Shown here piece after piece: positions 1 to 6,047 of a DNA stretch of 9,695 bases. Positions within the stretch are counted from its first letter, which is position 1. Each line of letters begins with the position of its first letter. Source of the DNA: an uncultured bacterium. Lineage in GTDB: Bacteria; Verrucomicrobiota; Kiritimatiellia; UBA8416; CALETX01. The stretch is from positions 1-9,695 of the forward strand of contig CALETX010000345.1 in the NCBI GenBank assembly GCA_937920455.1, written 5' to 3'. Both the position numbers and the translations under genes were made by a program. The notes beneath the pieces were generated by a model. The model ran no database searches, was not told the origin of the DNA, and was given only the letters and a program-made list of their open reading frames with translations.

Positions 1-901
1 AGCGAATATTTTCAATTTGTTTGTCTGAGATGACGGATTCTGAAGAGCTGATGAGAGATGCTTTGCTCGGCGCAGTGGAATGAAGGGTCCTAATCACCTG
101 AGGTGCTTTGGATTCGCGCCCGAAATGAAACACGGCTGGTATGGTGAGGCATGAATTCCTTGCGGCGAATCGGTCAACAACTGCTGGGTTGCTCTCGGAC
201 TGGGAGAAATTCTCCACCAAGGACCACCTGTCCGGGCGAAACCGGTCGTGGAGATGTGTTAGCATGGGGAGCGAAACAGCATCCAGACGGGGAACGACGG
301 CATGCGCATGGTAAAGCATATCTTTCTTTCCCAAGCCTAATGCCACAAATCCGCCATCGAGAGCGGCGTCAATTCCGGCTGCCGCATCTTCAACAACGAC
401 GCAGGAGCCTGGATCAGTACCCAGCATGCGTGCGGCTGTCAGAAAAATATCCGGATGAGGCTTGGCGAAACGATACGAATGCCCGTCGGCTACCGTGTCG
501 AAAATGTCTGAGAAGCCGAGGGCTTTGATTACTTGCTTGGCGTTCTTACTGGCCGACGCGACGGCTATCTTGATCTTTGATGCGCGCAGGGCGTCTAGGA
601 GTTCTTTTGCACCTGGAGAAGCGTCGCGTGGTCCGAGGCTGTCCAGCGCGGCCAGATAATAGCGATTTTTCTTTTCGGCAAGTTCCTCCAACTCGCGCTT
701 AGAAAAGTGGTCTGCGTGGTGGCCAAGAGCAAGCTTCAGGCTTGCTAGGCGGGAGATGCCTCTTACAGCATCTTCAAGGTCAGGCGGGGGTTCGATGCCG
801 AGTTCTCGGACAAGTCTGGACCATGCATCGGCATGGAGGCGTGATGTACTGCACAACACGCCATCGAGGTCAAAGATTACTGCCTGTAAGCGGTCAGTCA
901 T
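1..901 (-). CDS. pgmB: beta-phosphoglucomutase (HAD superfamily), with C-terminal extension, truncated by window edge
   Basis: The frame runs from an ATG at 901 through 300 codons to base 1 without a stop, so the 3' end lies outside the window. Residues 1 to about 215 match beta-phosphoglucomutase, which converts beta-glucose 1-phosphate to glucose 6-phosphate, normally after maltose, trehalose or kojibiose phosphorolysis in the cytoplasm. Motif I is D11-L-D13-G (nucleophile and acid/base). H23 and R51 match the cap-domain catalytic His and phosphate-binding Arg of the Lactococcus lactis enzyme. Motif II is VASAS with S116, motif III is K147, and motif IV is E171-D172 for Mg2+. The stretch KIKIAVASASKN is nearly identical to the Lactococcus enzyme as I recall it. 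Typical family length is about 220 residues. Residues about 216-300 are Ser-rich, resemble nothing I recognise, and may be a linker to a second domain. The start overlaps the stop of the upstream membrane protein gene (ATGA), which suggests translational coupling. Confidence is high for the mutase and low for the tail. Confidence 0.9.
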   Translation of the reverse strand, partial: MTDRLQAVIFDLDGVLCSTSRLHADAWSRLVRELGIEPPPDLEDAVRGISRLASLKLALGHHADHFSKRELEELAEKKNRYYLAALDSLGPRDASPGAKELLDALRASKIKIAVASASKNAKQVIKALGFSDIFDTVADGHSYRFAKPHPDIFLTAARMLGTDPGSCVVVEDAAAGIDAALDGGFVALGLGKKDMLYHAHAVVPRLDAVSLPMLTHLHDRFRPDRWSLVENFSQSESNPAVVDRFAARNSCLTIPAVFHFGRESKAPQVIRTLHSTAPSKASLISSSESVISDKQIENIR

Positions 902-2094
902 GCGGTAAGACGCTCTCTCTCGGTTACGGGGTTGTGGGATCGAAGACGTCGCTCGATATTGGTGGCCAATGCTGAGGCGGCTTCCATAACTACGGCGCAT
1001 TCCAGGCCGAAGGGCAGATATCCTGCGTAACCAAGGAGCGGCATTTCAAAAATGTGAAACCTGTTGAGGTAGGGCACCGCATATTTCCATTTTGGCAGAC
1101 TCAGGAAATTCCACATTTCCCAGAAAAAGCCGCATATAAATGCCGCAAGGGCCCACCGGGCAACTCTTGTCCAGTCGCCTCGCGCGATTTCGGAAAAGAT
1201 TGGTGGCTGGCCGGCGATGGCTCTGACGCCTGCGGCAGCCATGAATGGCGCAAGCCACAAAAGGGGGAAGGTAACGTTCGGGAAAACAGGCAGGCACACG
1301 AGGCCGGCAGCGGCGGCACCCAGCATTGCCCAGCCAGCTTTGCTGGAGTGATATTTGGGTAACTGTAAGAAATCGTCGAGCCCGGAAAAGAGAATGGGAA
1401 AGGCTGAGAGCAACTCGGCGGTAGATGAGACTGCAGGCAGGACGGTGGAAAAACACAGAGAGGCGAAGACAACATATTGTGCAGGAGAAAAATCTTCCAC
1501 CCCAACGTAATGCCAGTTCTGAACAAACCGATTGAGGTACTCGAAGAACCACCAGAACACAGAGCTTACTGGAAAAAGAAGAACGAACAAAGCTGGTCTG
1601 GCGGTCAGGAGGCAGCGCCCTGTTTCTTTCCTGGCAAGGGCGTTGACTGTGAGGATGTATCCAACCCAGAGTGATGGAAAGGTGTAAGGTTGAAGGAGAC
1701 TGAACCAACTGAATCTTGTCCAAGCCAGCAACCACGAGATCGCTGTGAGCAGTACGGCAGCCCAACCCCACCAAGGGAAAGCCTTAGGCTGTGATAGAGG
1801 CGATCCGGCGATTGCGAGAGAAGTTGTTTTCGAGTGGGTTGTGCGGCGCAACCTAGACTTGACGACGCGCCGAACAAAAGGCGTCAGGGTGACGCCAATA
1901 AGGATTGCGATGGCTATAAACAAAGGGAGCGAGAATGGGGGGTGAAGAGCACAAGAAGTGAGCGGGGGTAACTGGAGGTAACCCATTAGCGGATTCCCTG
2001 TTATAGCCGCGCCTATGAGCGGACAGCAACAGATAATCAGCCCACCCGCCACAGCGGCTCGCACAGTTCGAGCAGTTCGGTTTACGTTCTGCAT
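898..2094 (-). CDS. polytopic membrane protein of unknown function with an internal repeat
   Basis: This 398-residue, very hydrophobic protein has roughly ten predicted membrane segments by eye (about residues 17-33, 53-75, 107-126, 137-152, 165-184, 205-232, 255-270, 273-292, 311-330 and 350-375). A basic, soluble stretch lies near 74-105. I do not recognise the family. Two segments look like a duplicated motif: an E185-x2-N188 helix end followed by W194-x-Y196, and E326-x2-N329 followed by W336-x-Y338. The second copy continues into IFEMPLLGYAGYLPFGLE, which resembles a conserved core. The ATG at 2094 is the first possible start, because an in-frame TAA lies two codons upstream. No good Shine-Dalgarno precedes it. 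The gene overlaps pgmB by 4 bases, so the two are probably one transcript, but the sequence does not say whether this protein transports or modifies a sugar. Confidence 0.8.
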   Translation of the reverse strand: MQNVNRTARTVRAAVAGGLIICCCPLIGAAITGNPLMGYLQLPPLTSCALHPPFSLPLFIAIAILIGVTLTPFVRRVVKSRLRRTTHSKTTSLAIAGSPLSQPKAFPWWGWAAVLLTAISWLLAWTRFSWFSLLQPYTFPSLWVGYILTVNALARKETGRCLLTARPALFVLLFPVSSVFWWFFEYLNRFVQNWHYVGVEDFSPAQYVVFASLCFSTVLPAVSSTAELLSAFPILFSGLDDFLQLPKYHSSKAGWAMLGAAAAGLVCLPVFPNVTFPLLWLAPFMAAAGVRAIAGQPPIFSEIARGDWTRVARWALAAFICGFFWEMWNFLSLPKWKYAVPYLNRFHIFEMPLLGYAGYLPFGLECAVVMEAASALATNIERRLRSHNPVTERERLTA

Positions 2095-2317
2095 TTTTTA
2101 GCCGAATTGTGCAGTCGGCCGGCCGTTGATGCAATCTTATTCCAGTCAGCATTGTACATCATGTTCAGATGGGTGGGGATGTTCCTGATCAGTCTGGAGT
2201 ATAACGGGACACAAATTCGCAATAGCATTGCGTTTGTCGGAAGCTTTGGGTTTATGTTATGGTACGGGCTTGAGTAAAGCGCGCTTACAGGAGTCCAGAA
2301 TAGACAAGGTGGTTCAC
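2095..2317. promoter_or_regulatory. divergent intergenic region between the membrane protein/pgmB pair and cysE
   Basis: The 223 bases separate two oppositely oriented transcripts and should hold both promoters. On the plus strand there is a good -10-like TATAAC at 2200-2205 without a convincing -35, and a weaker pair TTGTCG (2234-2239) and TATGGT (2258-2263) with 18-base spacing. On the minus strand TACAAT can be read at about 2152-2157, also without a clear -35. A perfect 10-base palindrome, CGGCCGGCCG, sits at 2116-2125 close to the membrane protein start. None of these is strong. An in-frame TTG at 2228 would extend cysE into this region but has no ribosome binding site. Confidence 0.35.
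2306..2312 (+). promoter_or_regulatory. ribosome binding site deciding the cysE start
   Basis: AAGGTGG lies 5 bases before the ATG at 2318, and supports that start over the in-frame TTG at 2228. A second, even better Shine-Dalgarno-like AGGAGGT at 2427-2433 sits 7 bases before an in-frame GTG at 2441. Starting there would cut off residues that still look like the family's N-terminal helix, so I prefer 2318. Confidence 0.55.
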
Positions 2318-3340
2318 ATGGCTGGATTGGCAGAAGTTGAGAAGAAGACATTAAGTCGGGTCGCCACGTGCTGGCAGTGCCCAGTGGCGCGAGGGCGTGG
2401 CAGATGGTCGAGGTTGGTCTCGCAAAAGGAGGTAGAAACGGTGCTCTCGGACCTTATCGGCCTTCTCTTTCCAGGCTGCCACGGCCGGTTTGCCGGCGCG
2501 CGTCGCTGCGGCAGGCCCCATTTTGCGAAGGTGCTGCGCTTCAGCGTCCGGCGGCTGAAGACTATAGCGACTCGCTCATTTCAGTACCAGTGCCGCTTTG
2601 ACCGATGCCGTCGCTGTGGAGAGTGCAGCAGGAAGTCTGGCAAGGCTGTGGGAGCGCTCGTGGAAGCTTTGCCTGAGATTCAGGCGACGTTGCAGAAAGA
2701 TATTGTCGCTGCTTATGAGGGCGACCCGGCCGCCCGCTCGACGTTGGAGGTTGTGGTAAGCTACCCCGGACTTTATGCAATAGCGGTGCATCGTCTTGCA
2801 CACGTGCTCTACAGGCAAGGTGTGCCGCTAATTCCGCGCATCATGTCCGAACACGCGCACTCGAAGACGGGCATAGACATCCATCCGGGGGCACAGATAG
2901 GAGAAGGATTCTTTATTGATCACGGCACAGGGGTTGTGATCGGAGAAACATGTGTGATTGGGCGTAATGTCAAGATTTACCAGGGCGTTACCCTTGGGGC
3001 GTTGAGCTTTGTCAAGGACTCCAAAGGGCGCCTCGTGAAGGGCATTAAGCGGCATCCAGATGTGGGCGACAATGTCGTCATATATGCGGGGGCGACCATT
3101 TTGGGGGGCAATACGAAGATCGGATCGAATTCCGAGATTGGCGGCAATGTCTGGTTGACACATTCTGTTCCGCCCAATTCCAAGGTGTACAACCAGCAGC
3201 CTCGTCCGCTCATCATGCCTGCCGGCTCGCATCTGGCTCGTGGGCATGTACAGGCGTCGCCGGAAGAGGGTGGAAGCGGTGGGGAGAGGGGCCGGAGAAA
3301 TTCCCAGTCAAGAATAGAGCGTGGCGGGAGGCAGCCATGA
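2318..3340 (+). CDS. cysE: serine O-acetyltransferase (CysE/EpsC type)
   Basis: Transfers acetyl from acetyl-CoA to L-serine to give O-acetylserine, the acceptor of sulfide in cysteine synthesis (cytoplasmic). From ATG 2318 the protein has 340 residues. An N-terminal helical domain contains the LLFPG motif typical of the EpsC branch (about residues 48-52), then LPEIQ and a DPAA segment. A left-handed beta-helix of hexapeptide repeats follows, with catalytic H202 in the [10 protein letters not shown] motif, then [10 protein letters not shown] and a KRHPDVGDN loop. The core is well conserved. Two parts are odd. Residues about 55-103 are rich in Arg and Cys and fit the family poorly, with C92, C97, C100 and C103 clustered. 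The C-terminal 35 or so residues are a Gly/Arg/Ser-rich tail that contains the ribosome binding site of the next gene. The stop overlaps the amidohydrolase ATG (ATGA). The promoter-proximal position suggests that it leads a two-gene operon. No cysK is present in the window. Confidence 0.9.
   Translation: MAGLAEVEKKTLSRVATCWQCPVARGRGRWSRLVSQKEVETVLSDLIGLLFPGCHGRFAGARRCGRPHFAKVLRFSVRRLKTIATRSFQYQCRFDRCRRCGECSRKSGKAVGALVEALPEIQATLQKDIVAAYEGDPAARSTLEVVVSYPGLYAIAVHRLAHVLYRQGVPLIPRIMSEHAHSKTGIDIHPGAQIGEGFFIDHGTGVVIGETCVIGRNVKIYQGVTLGALSFVKDSKGRLVKGIKRHPDVGDNVVIYAGATILGGNTKIGSNSEIGGNVWLTHSVPPNSKVYNQQPRPLIMPAGSHLARGHVQASPEEGGSGGERGRRNSQSRIERGGRQP
3326..3331 (+). promoter_or_regulatory. ribosome binding site of the amidohydrolase, inside the cysE tail
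   Basis: GGGAGG lies 5 bases before the ATG at 3337 and is read as part of the cysE C-terminal tail. Together with the ATGA stop/start overlap it points to coupled translation of the two genes. Confidence 0.6.
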
Positions 3341-4656
3341 GCGAGGCGCGATACGAAACCGACTTGTACCGGCGGCTTCGAAGAGCCCTTGACGGGGTGC
3401 GTATTATTGACACTCATGAGCACCTTCAGCGTGAGAGCGAGCTTCCGGGGGAGAAGGCTCATATCGGAAGATTCTTCATTCATTACGCCGGCTGCGACCT
3501 TGTGAGCGCGGGAATGCCCGCCCGTGACATGGCAGCCCTTCAGGACGGTTCGAACAGCTTGTCGCCAGTGGAGCTGTGGAAGCTGATAGAACCCTGGTGC
3601 CGCCGGGCGTGGAATACCGGTTATATGGAGAGTCTGCGGATAGCCCTGAAGGACCTCTATGGATTCGACGATTTCTCGTCGGGCTGCGTTGACGAGTTGA
3701 CTGATTTGATGAGGCAGAAGCTGAGACCGGGCTTCACACGGCATGTTTTCGACCGGGCTGGGATTGAATTTGCAATGAACCACCCCTTTGGGCCGAGGCA
3801 GATTTTCAATCCAGATTTCCAGTTTGATTGCTTCATTGTTGACATGGTGGACGGTTTTACTTTGTTTCCCATTGCGCAACTGGCGGTGGAAGCGGGTCGG
3901 CAGATCGTATCGTTGGACGACTATCTGGATGTGATCGAGTGGTACTTCGATAAGTACGGAGCGGCTGCTGGCGCCTTCAAGGTGGGCCGTGCGTATGACA
4001 GACCGCTGGCATGGGAAGACGCGCCGCGGTCGGCGGTTGAGAAGACCTTTCAAAGATTGCTTGCATTCAACGATCGGCCGGATCGTCGTGATATCAAGGC
4101 GCTGGAGGATTTCATTCTGCATTTTTTGTGCAGGCTCTGCGGGGAGTATGGGATTCGAATGAAGTTTCACACTGGAATTCAGGAGGGTAACGGCAACATC
4201 ATCACAAACAGCCGTGCCGCCCTGATGTGCGATCTTTTTCTGAAATACCCCAAGACCGGCTTTGACATCTATCACATTTCGTATCCGTACGAAGAAGAGT
4301 TGGCGGTGTTGGCCAAGAATTTCCCAAACGTGACAGTAAATTTCTGCTGGATGTGGGTGATCAATCCGGCGGCGGGCAGGCGGGCGCTTTCAGACATGTT
4401 GGACGCGGTTCCATGGGCAAAGATTCACGGCTTCGGGGGGGATTATATTTTTGTTGAGGGAACCTATGGTCACGCCGTGATGGCGCGCCGTGAGATTGCG
4501 CGCGTGCTTTGCGAAAAGGTCGAGGATGGCAGGTTTACTGAGGAGCAGGCTCTGGAAATCGGACGTGGGCTCCTGCGGGATAATGCGCTTGTCAACTTTG
4601 GGCTGGAGGCACGCAGGCGCGCCTTCAGGAACTTTGCAGGCAAGTCTCGAGAGTGA
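3337..4656 (+). CDS. metal-dependent amidohydrolase-superfamily protein, uronate-isomerase-like
   Basis: This 439-residue protein has the full ligand set of an amidohydrolase-superfamily TIM barrel in the expected order. HxH (H27-E-H29, in IDTHEHL) ends strand 1. K215 in AFKVGRAY is a candidate bridging Lys. H278 in KFHTG and H313 in IYHISYPY correspond to strands 5 and 6, and D369 in GFGGDY to strand 8. The long insert between strand 1 and the lysine and the overall length recall the glucuronate isomerase (UxaC)/amidohydrolase-2 group, but I cannot assign a substrate. No signal peptide is visible, so it is probably cytoplasmic. It is coupled to cysE by a 4-base ATGA overlap and has its own good ribosome binding site. 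Possible roles are isomerisation or hydrolysis of a sugar acid, or deacylation of a small metabolite. The linkage to cysE hints at sulfur or serine metabolism but does not prove it. Confidence 0.8.
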   Translation: MSEARYETDLYRRLRRALDGVRIIDTHEHLQRESELPGEKAHIGRFFIHYAGCDLVSAGMPARDMAALQDGSNSLSPVELWKLIEPWCRRAWNTGYMESLRIALKDLYGFDDFSSGCVDELTDLMRQKLRPGFTRHVFDRAGIEFAMNHPFGPRQIFNPDFQFDCFIVDMVDGFTLFPIAQLAVEAGRQIVSLDDYLDVIEWYFDKYGAAAGAFKVGRAYDRPLAWEDAPRSAVEKTFQRLLAFNDRPDRRDIKALEDFILHFLCRLCGEYGIRMKFHTGIQEGNGNIITNSRAALMCDLFLKYPKTGFDIYHISYPYEEELAVLAKNFPNVTVNFCWMWVINPAAGRRALSDMLDAVPWAKIHGFGGDYIFVEGTYGHAVMARREIARVLCEKVEDGRFTEEQALEIGRGLLRDNALVNFGLEARRRAFRNFAGKSRE

Positions 4657-4668
4657 CGTCTCGGTTTT
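4648..4668 (+). terminator. weak candidate intrinsic terminator after the amidohydrolase gene
   Basis: CGAGA (4648-4652), a 6-base loop and TCTCG (4659-4663) form a 5-bp hairpin followed by GTTTT. It overlaps the stop codon and lies between converging genes, where a terminator is expected. The stem and T-run are short, so this is a tentative call. Confidence 0.25.
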
Positions 4669-4691
4669 CACAGATGCTCTAATGGATTTCG

Positions 4692-5864
4692 TTAGTTTCC
4701 AGGCGGCGCTGCTGTGATCGTCTTTATGACTGTTCCTGGGTATGCTCCTTCCTTGATGAGCATCACATGGTAAGCGGACTTTTGTCTGTCGCCTTTGGAG
4801 TTGAACTCTATTGTGCCGGTAATTCCCTCATAAGCGACGGCTCTGACGGCATGGCACAATTCCTCGCGGCTGGGGATTTTTCCGTTATTGGTCTTCACAA
4901 AAGCTCTGAGCGCTTCCAGGATAACGCCCGCCGCGTCATGAGAGTACAATGCGTATGATTCGGGTTTCTTGCCAAAGCGCTCCTGGAATCGCTTGGCAAA
5001 TTCGGCTGCAGCGGGGTATTTTTCCACCGGTCCGGCAACGGTTGTGTAATAGACACCTTTTGAGGCTTCCTGAGCTATATGAACAAATTCTGAAGAATCA
5101 AGCGCATCGGGTCCTAGAAAAGTGGCTGTTATTCCTTTTTCCCTAATCTGCTTTATGAGCACGCCTCCCTGATCGTAGATCCCGCCGAAATAGATGAGAT
5201 CCGGTTTGTGTACTTTCATCTGCAGGATAATGGGCTGAAAGTTTGCTCTCTCCTCGGTTCCGATGAAGACCGCGATTTTCGCCCCCATTTCCTCCGCCTT
5301 TTTGCGAAACGCCTCAGCGACACCTTGCCCATAGGCCGTCTTATCGTTGATGACAAAGATGTTCTTGGCCTTTAGATCTCCGACTGCGAACTCGGCGCCA
5401 ACAGGTCCCTGGACGTCGTCTCGCCCACATACCCTGTTCACGCACAGGTATTGTCTATCGGTGATTTTCGGATTCGTATTTGCGGGAGAGACCATGACCA
5501 AATTGTGATCCTTGTACACCTCTGACGCAGGTATAGCCACTCCAGAGTTAAGATGGCCGACCACTCCTAGTACGTCCTTGTCATTGACGAGGCGCTTGGC
5601 CACGGCCACTCCCACGTCTGGTGAGGCTTGGTCGTCCTGTGGGAGGATTTCGATTTTCAAGCCAAGGCCCGCAAAGGCAGGCTGTTGCGATTCAATGGCG
5701 ATCTGTGCACCTAACTTTATCATTTCGCCCAGGCTTGCCTGTGGTCCAGACAAAGGGCTTACTGTGGCGATCTTGACGATTTTGTCCTGTGCCGCTGCCG
5801 AGACAACCGTTGCCGCAGAAAGCGCATATATGGCGAATGAAAGAGTTGTTTTCATGCTCTGCAT
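4692..5864 (-). CDS. branched-chain amino acid-type ABC transporter substrate-binding protein (LivK family), orphan
   Basis: This 390-residue protein starts with a signal peptide (positive start MKTT, hydrophobic core to about residue 22, Ala-rich cleavage region before QDK), so it is exported. The mature part is a type I periplasmic binding fold. It opens with KIATVSPLSGPQASLG, has the GHLNSGVAIPAS and SPANT ligand-contact regions (about residues 103-130), CGRDDVQGP at 146-154, DKTAYGQG near 174-181, and a C-terminal ITGTIEFNSKGDR. Family members bind leucine, isoleucine, valine, short-chain amides, urea or aromatic acids, and the ligand cannot be read from sequence. No permease (LivH/M) or ATPase (LivG/F) gene is adjacent, so it must work with a transporter encoded elsewhere or as a sensor. 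ATG at 5864 and ATG at 5855 are both possible starts, and the second gives the more typical signal peptide. Convergent with the amidohydrolase, divergent from the sulfatase. Confidence 0.88.
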   Translation of the reverse strand: MQSMKTTLSFAIYALSAATVVSAAAQDKIVKIATVSPLSGPQASLGEMIKLGAQIAIESQQPAFAGLGLKIEILPQDDQASPDVGVAVAKRLVNDKDVLGVVGHLNSGVAIPASEVYKDHNLVMVSPANTNPKITDRQYLCVNRVCGRDDVQGPVGAEFAVGDLKAKNIFVINDKTAYGQGVAEAFRKKAEEMGAKIAVFIGTEERANFQPIILQMKVHKPDLIYFGGIYDQGGVLIKQIREKGITATFLGPDALDSSEFVHIAQEASKGVYYTTVAGPVEKYPAAAEFAKRFQERFGKKPESYALYSHDAAGVILEALRAFVKTNNGKIPSREELCHAVRAVAYEGITGTIEFNSKGDRQKSAYHVMLIKEGAYPGTVIKTITAAPPGN

Positions 5865-6047
5865 TCAAACAGGAATGTGGGCTTCCTGTCAATAGCATCG
5901 GCCTGAATAGAAGGGCGGAAAAGCTTGTTGGAGGCGGAGGTTCTATGTACGATTTTGTTCGTGTGAATGGCCATAGTGCTATTGACACGCCGTGAGGTGA
6001 CTCCCAGCGGGCAAGATGTACATAGACCATAGTGACTACTGTGGAGG
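5865..6047. promoter_or_regulatory. divergent intergenic region between the binding protein and the sulfatase
   Basis: The 183 bases hold several short repeats. ACAGGAA (5869-5875) and TTCCTGT (5883-5889) form a perfect 7-bp inverted repeat with a 7-base loop, just ahead of the binding protein start. CTATGTAC (5943-5950) and GTACATAG (6018-6025) are an 8-bp inverted pair. CCATAGTG occurs twice in direct orientation (5971-5978 and 6027-6034). A perfect -35 hexamer TTGACA lies at 5982-5987, but nothing like a -10 follows at normal spacing. These may be operator sites, though no regulator gene lies in the window. Confidence 0.35.
6043..6047 (+). promoter_or_regulatory. ribosome binding site directly abutting the sulfatase start
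   Basis: GGAGG touches the first ATG (6048) and is only 3 bases from the second (6051). Both spacings are shorter than usual. The in-frame TGA at 6033-6035 rules out an ATG, GTG or TTG start further upstream, so translation must begin at 6048 or 6051. Confidence 0.45.

Noticed and set aside
151..528. Plus-strand frame of 125 residues opposite pgmB
   Set aside because: The opposite strand encodes a mutase with every catalytic motif; this frame has none.
1046..1774. 242-residue minus-strand frame inside the membrane protein gene
   Set aside because: It is an out-of-frame shadow of the polytopic membrane protein, with no family features.
2228..2317. TTG start extending CysE by 30 residues
   Set aside because: It lacks a ribosome binding site, while the ATG at 2318 has AAGGTGG at good spacing.
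2977..4275. 432-residue open frame on the minus strand across cysE and the amidohydrolase
   Set aside because: It lies wholly opposite two well-supported genes, shows no recognisable domain, and has the irregular composition of a shadow frame.
5982..5987. Perfect TTGACA as a promoter for the sulfatase
   Set aside because: No -10-like hexamer follows at 15-19 bases; it can serve only as a partial match.
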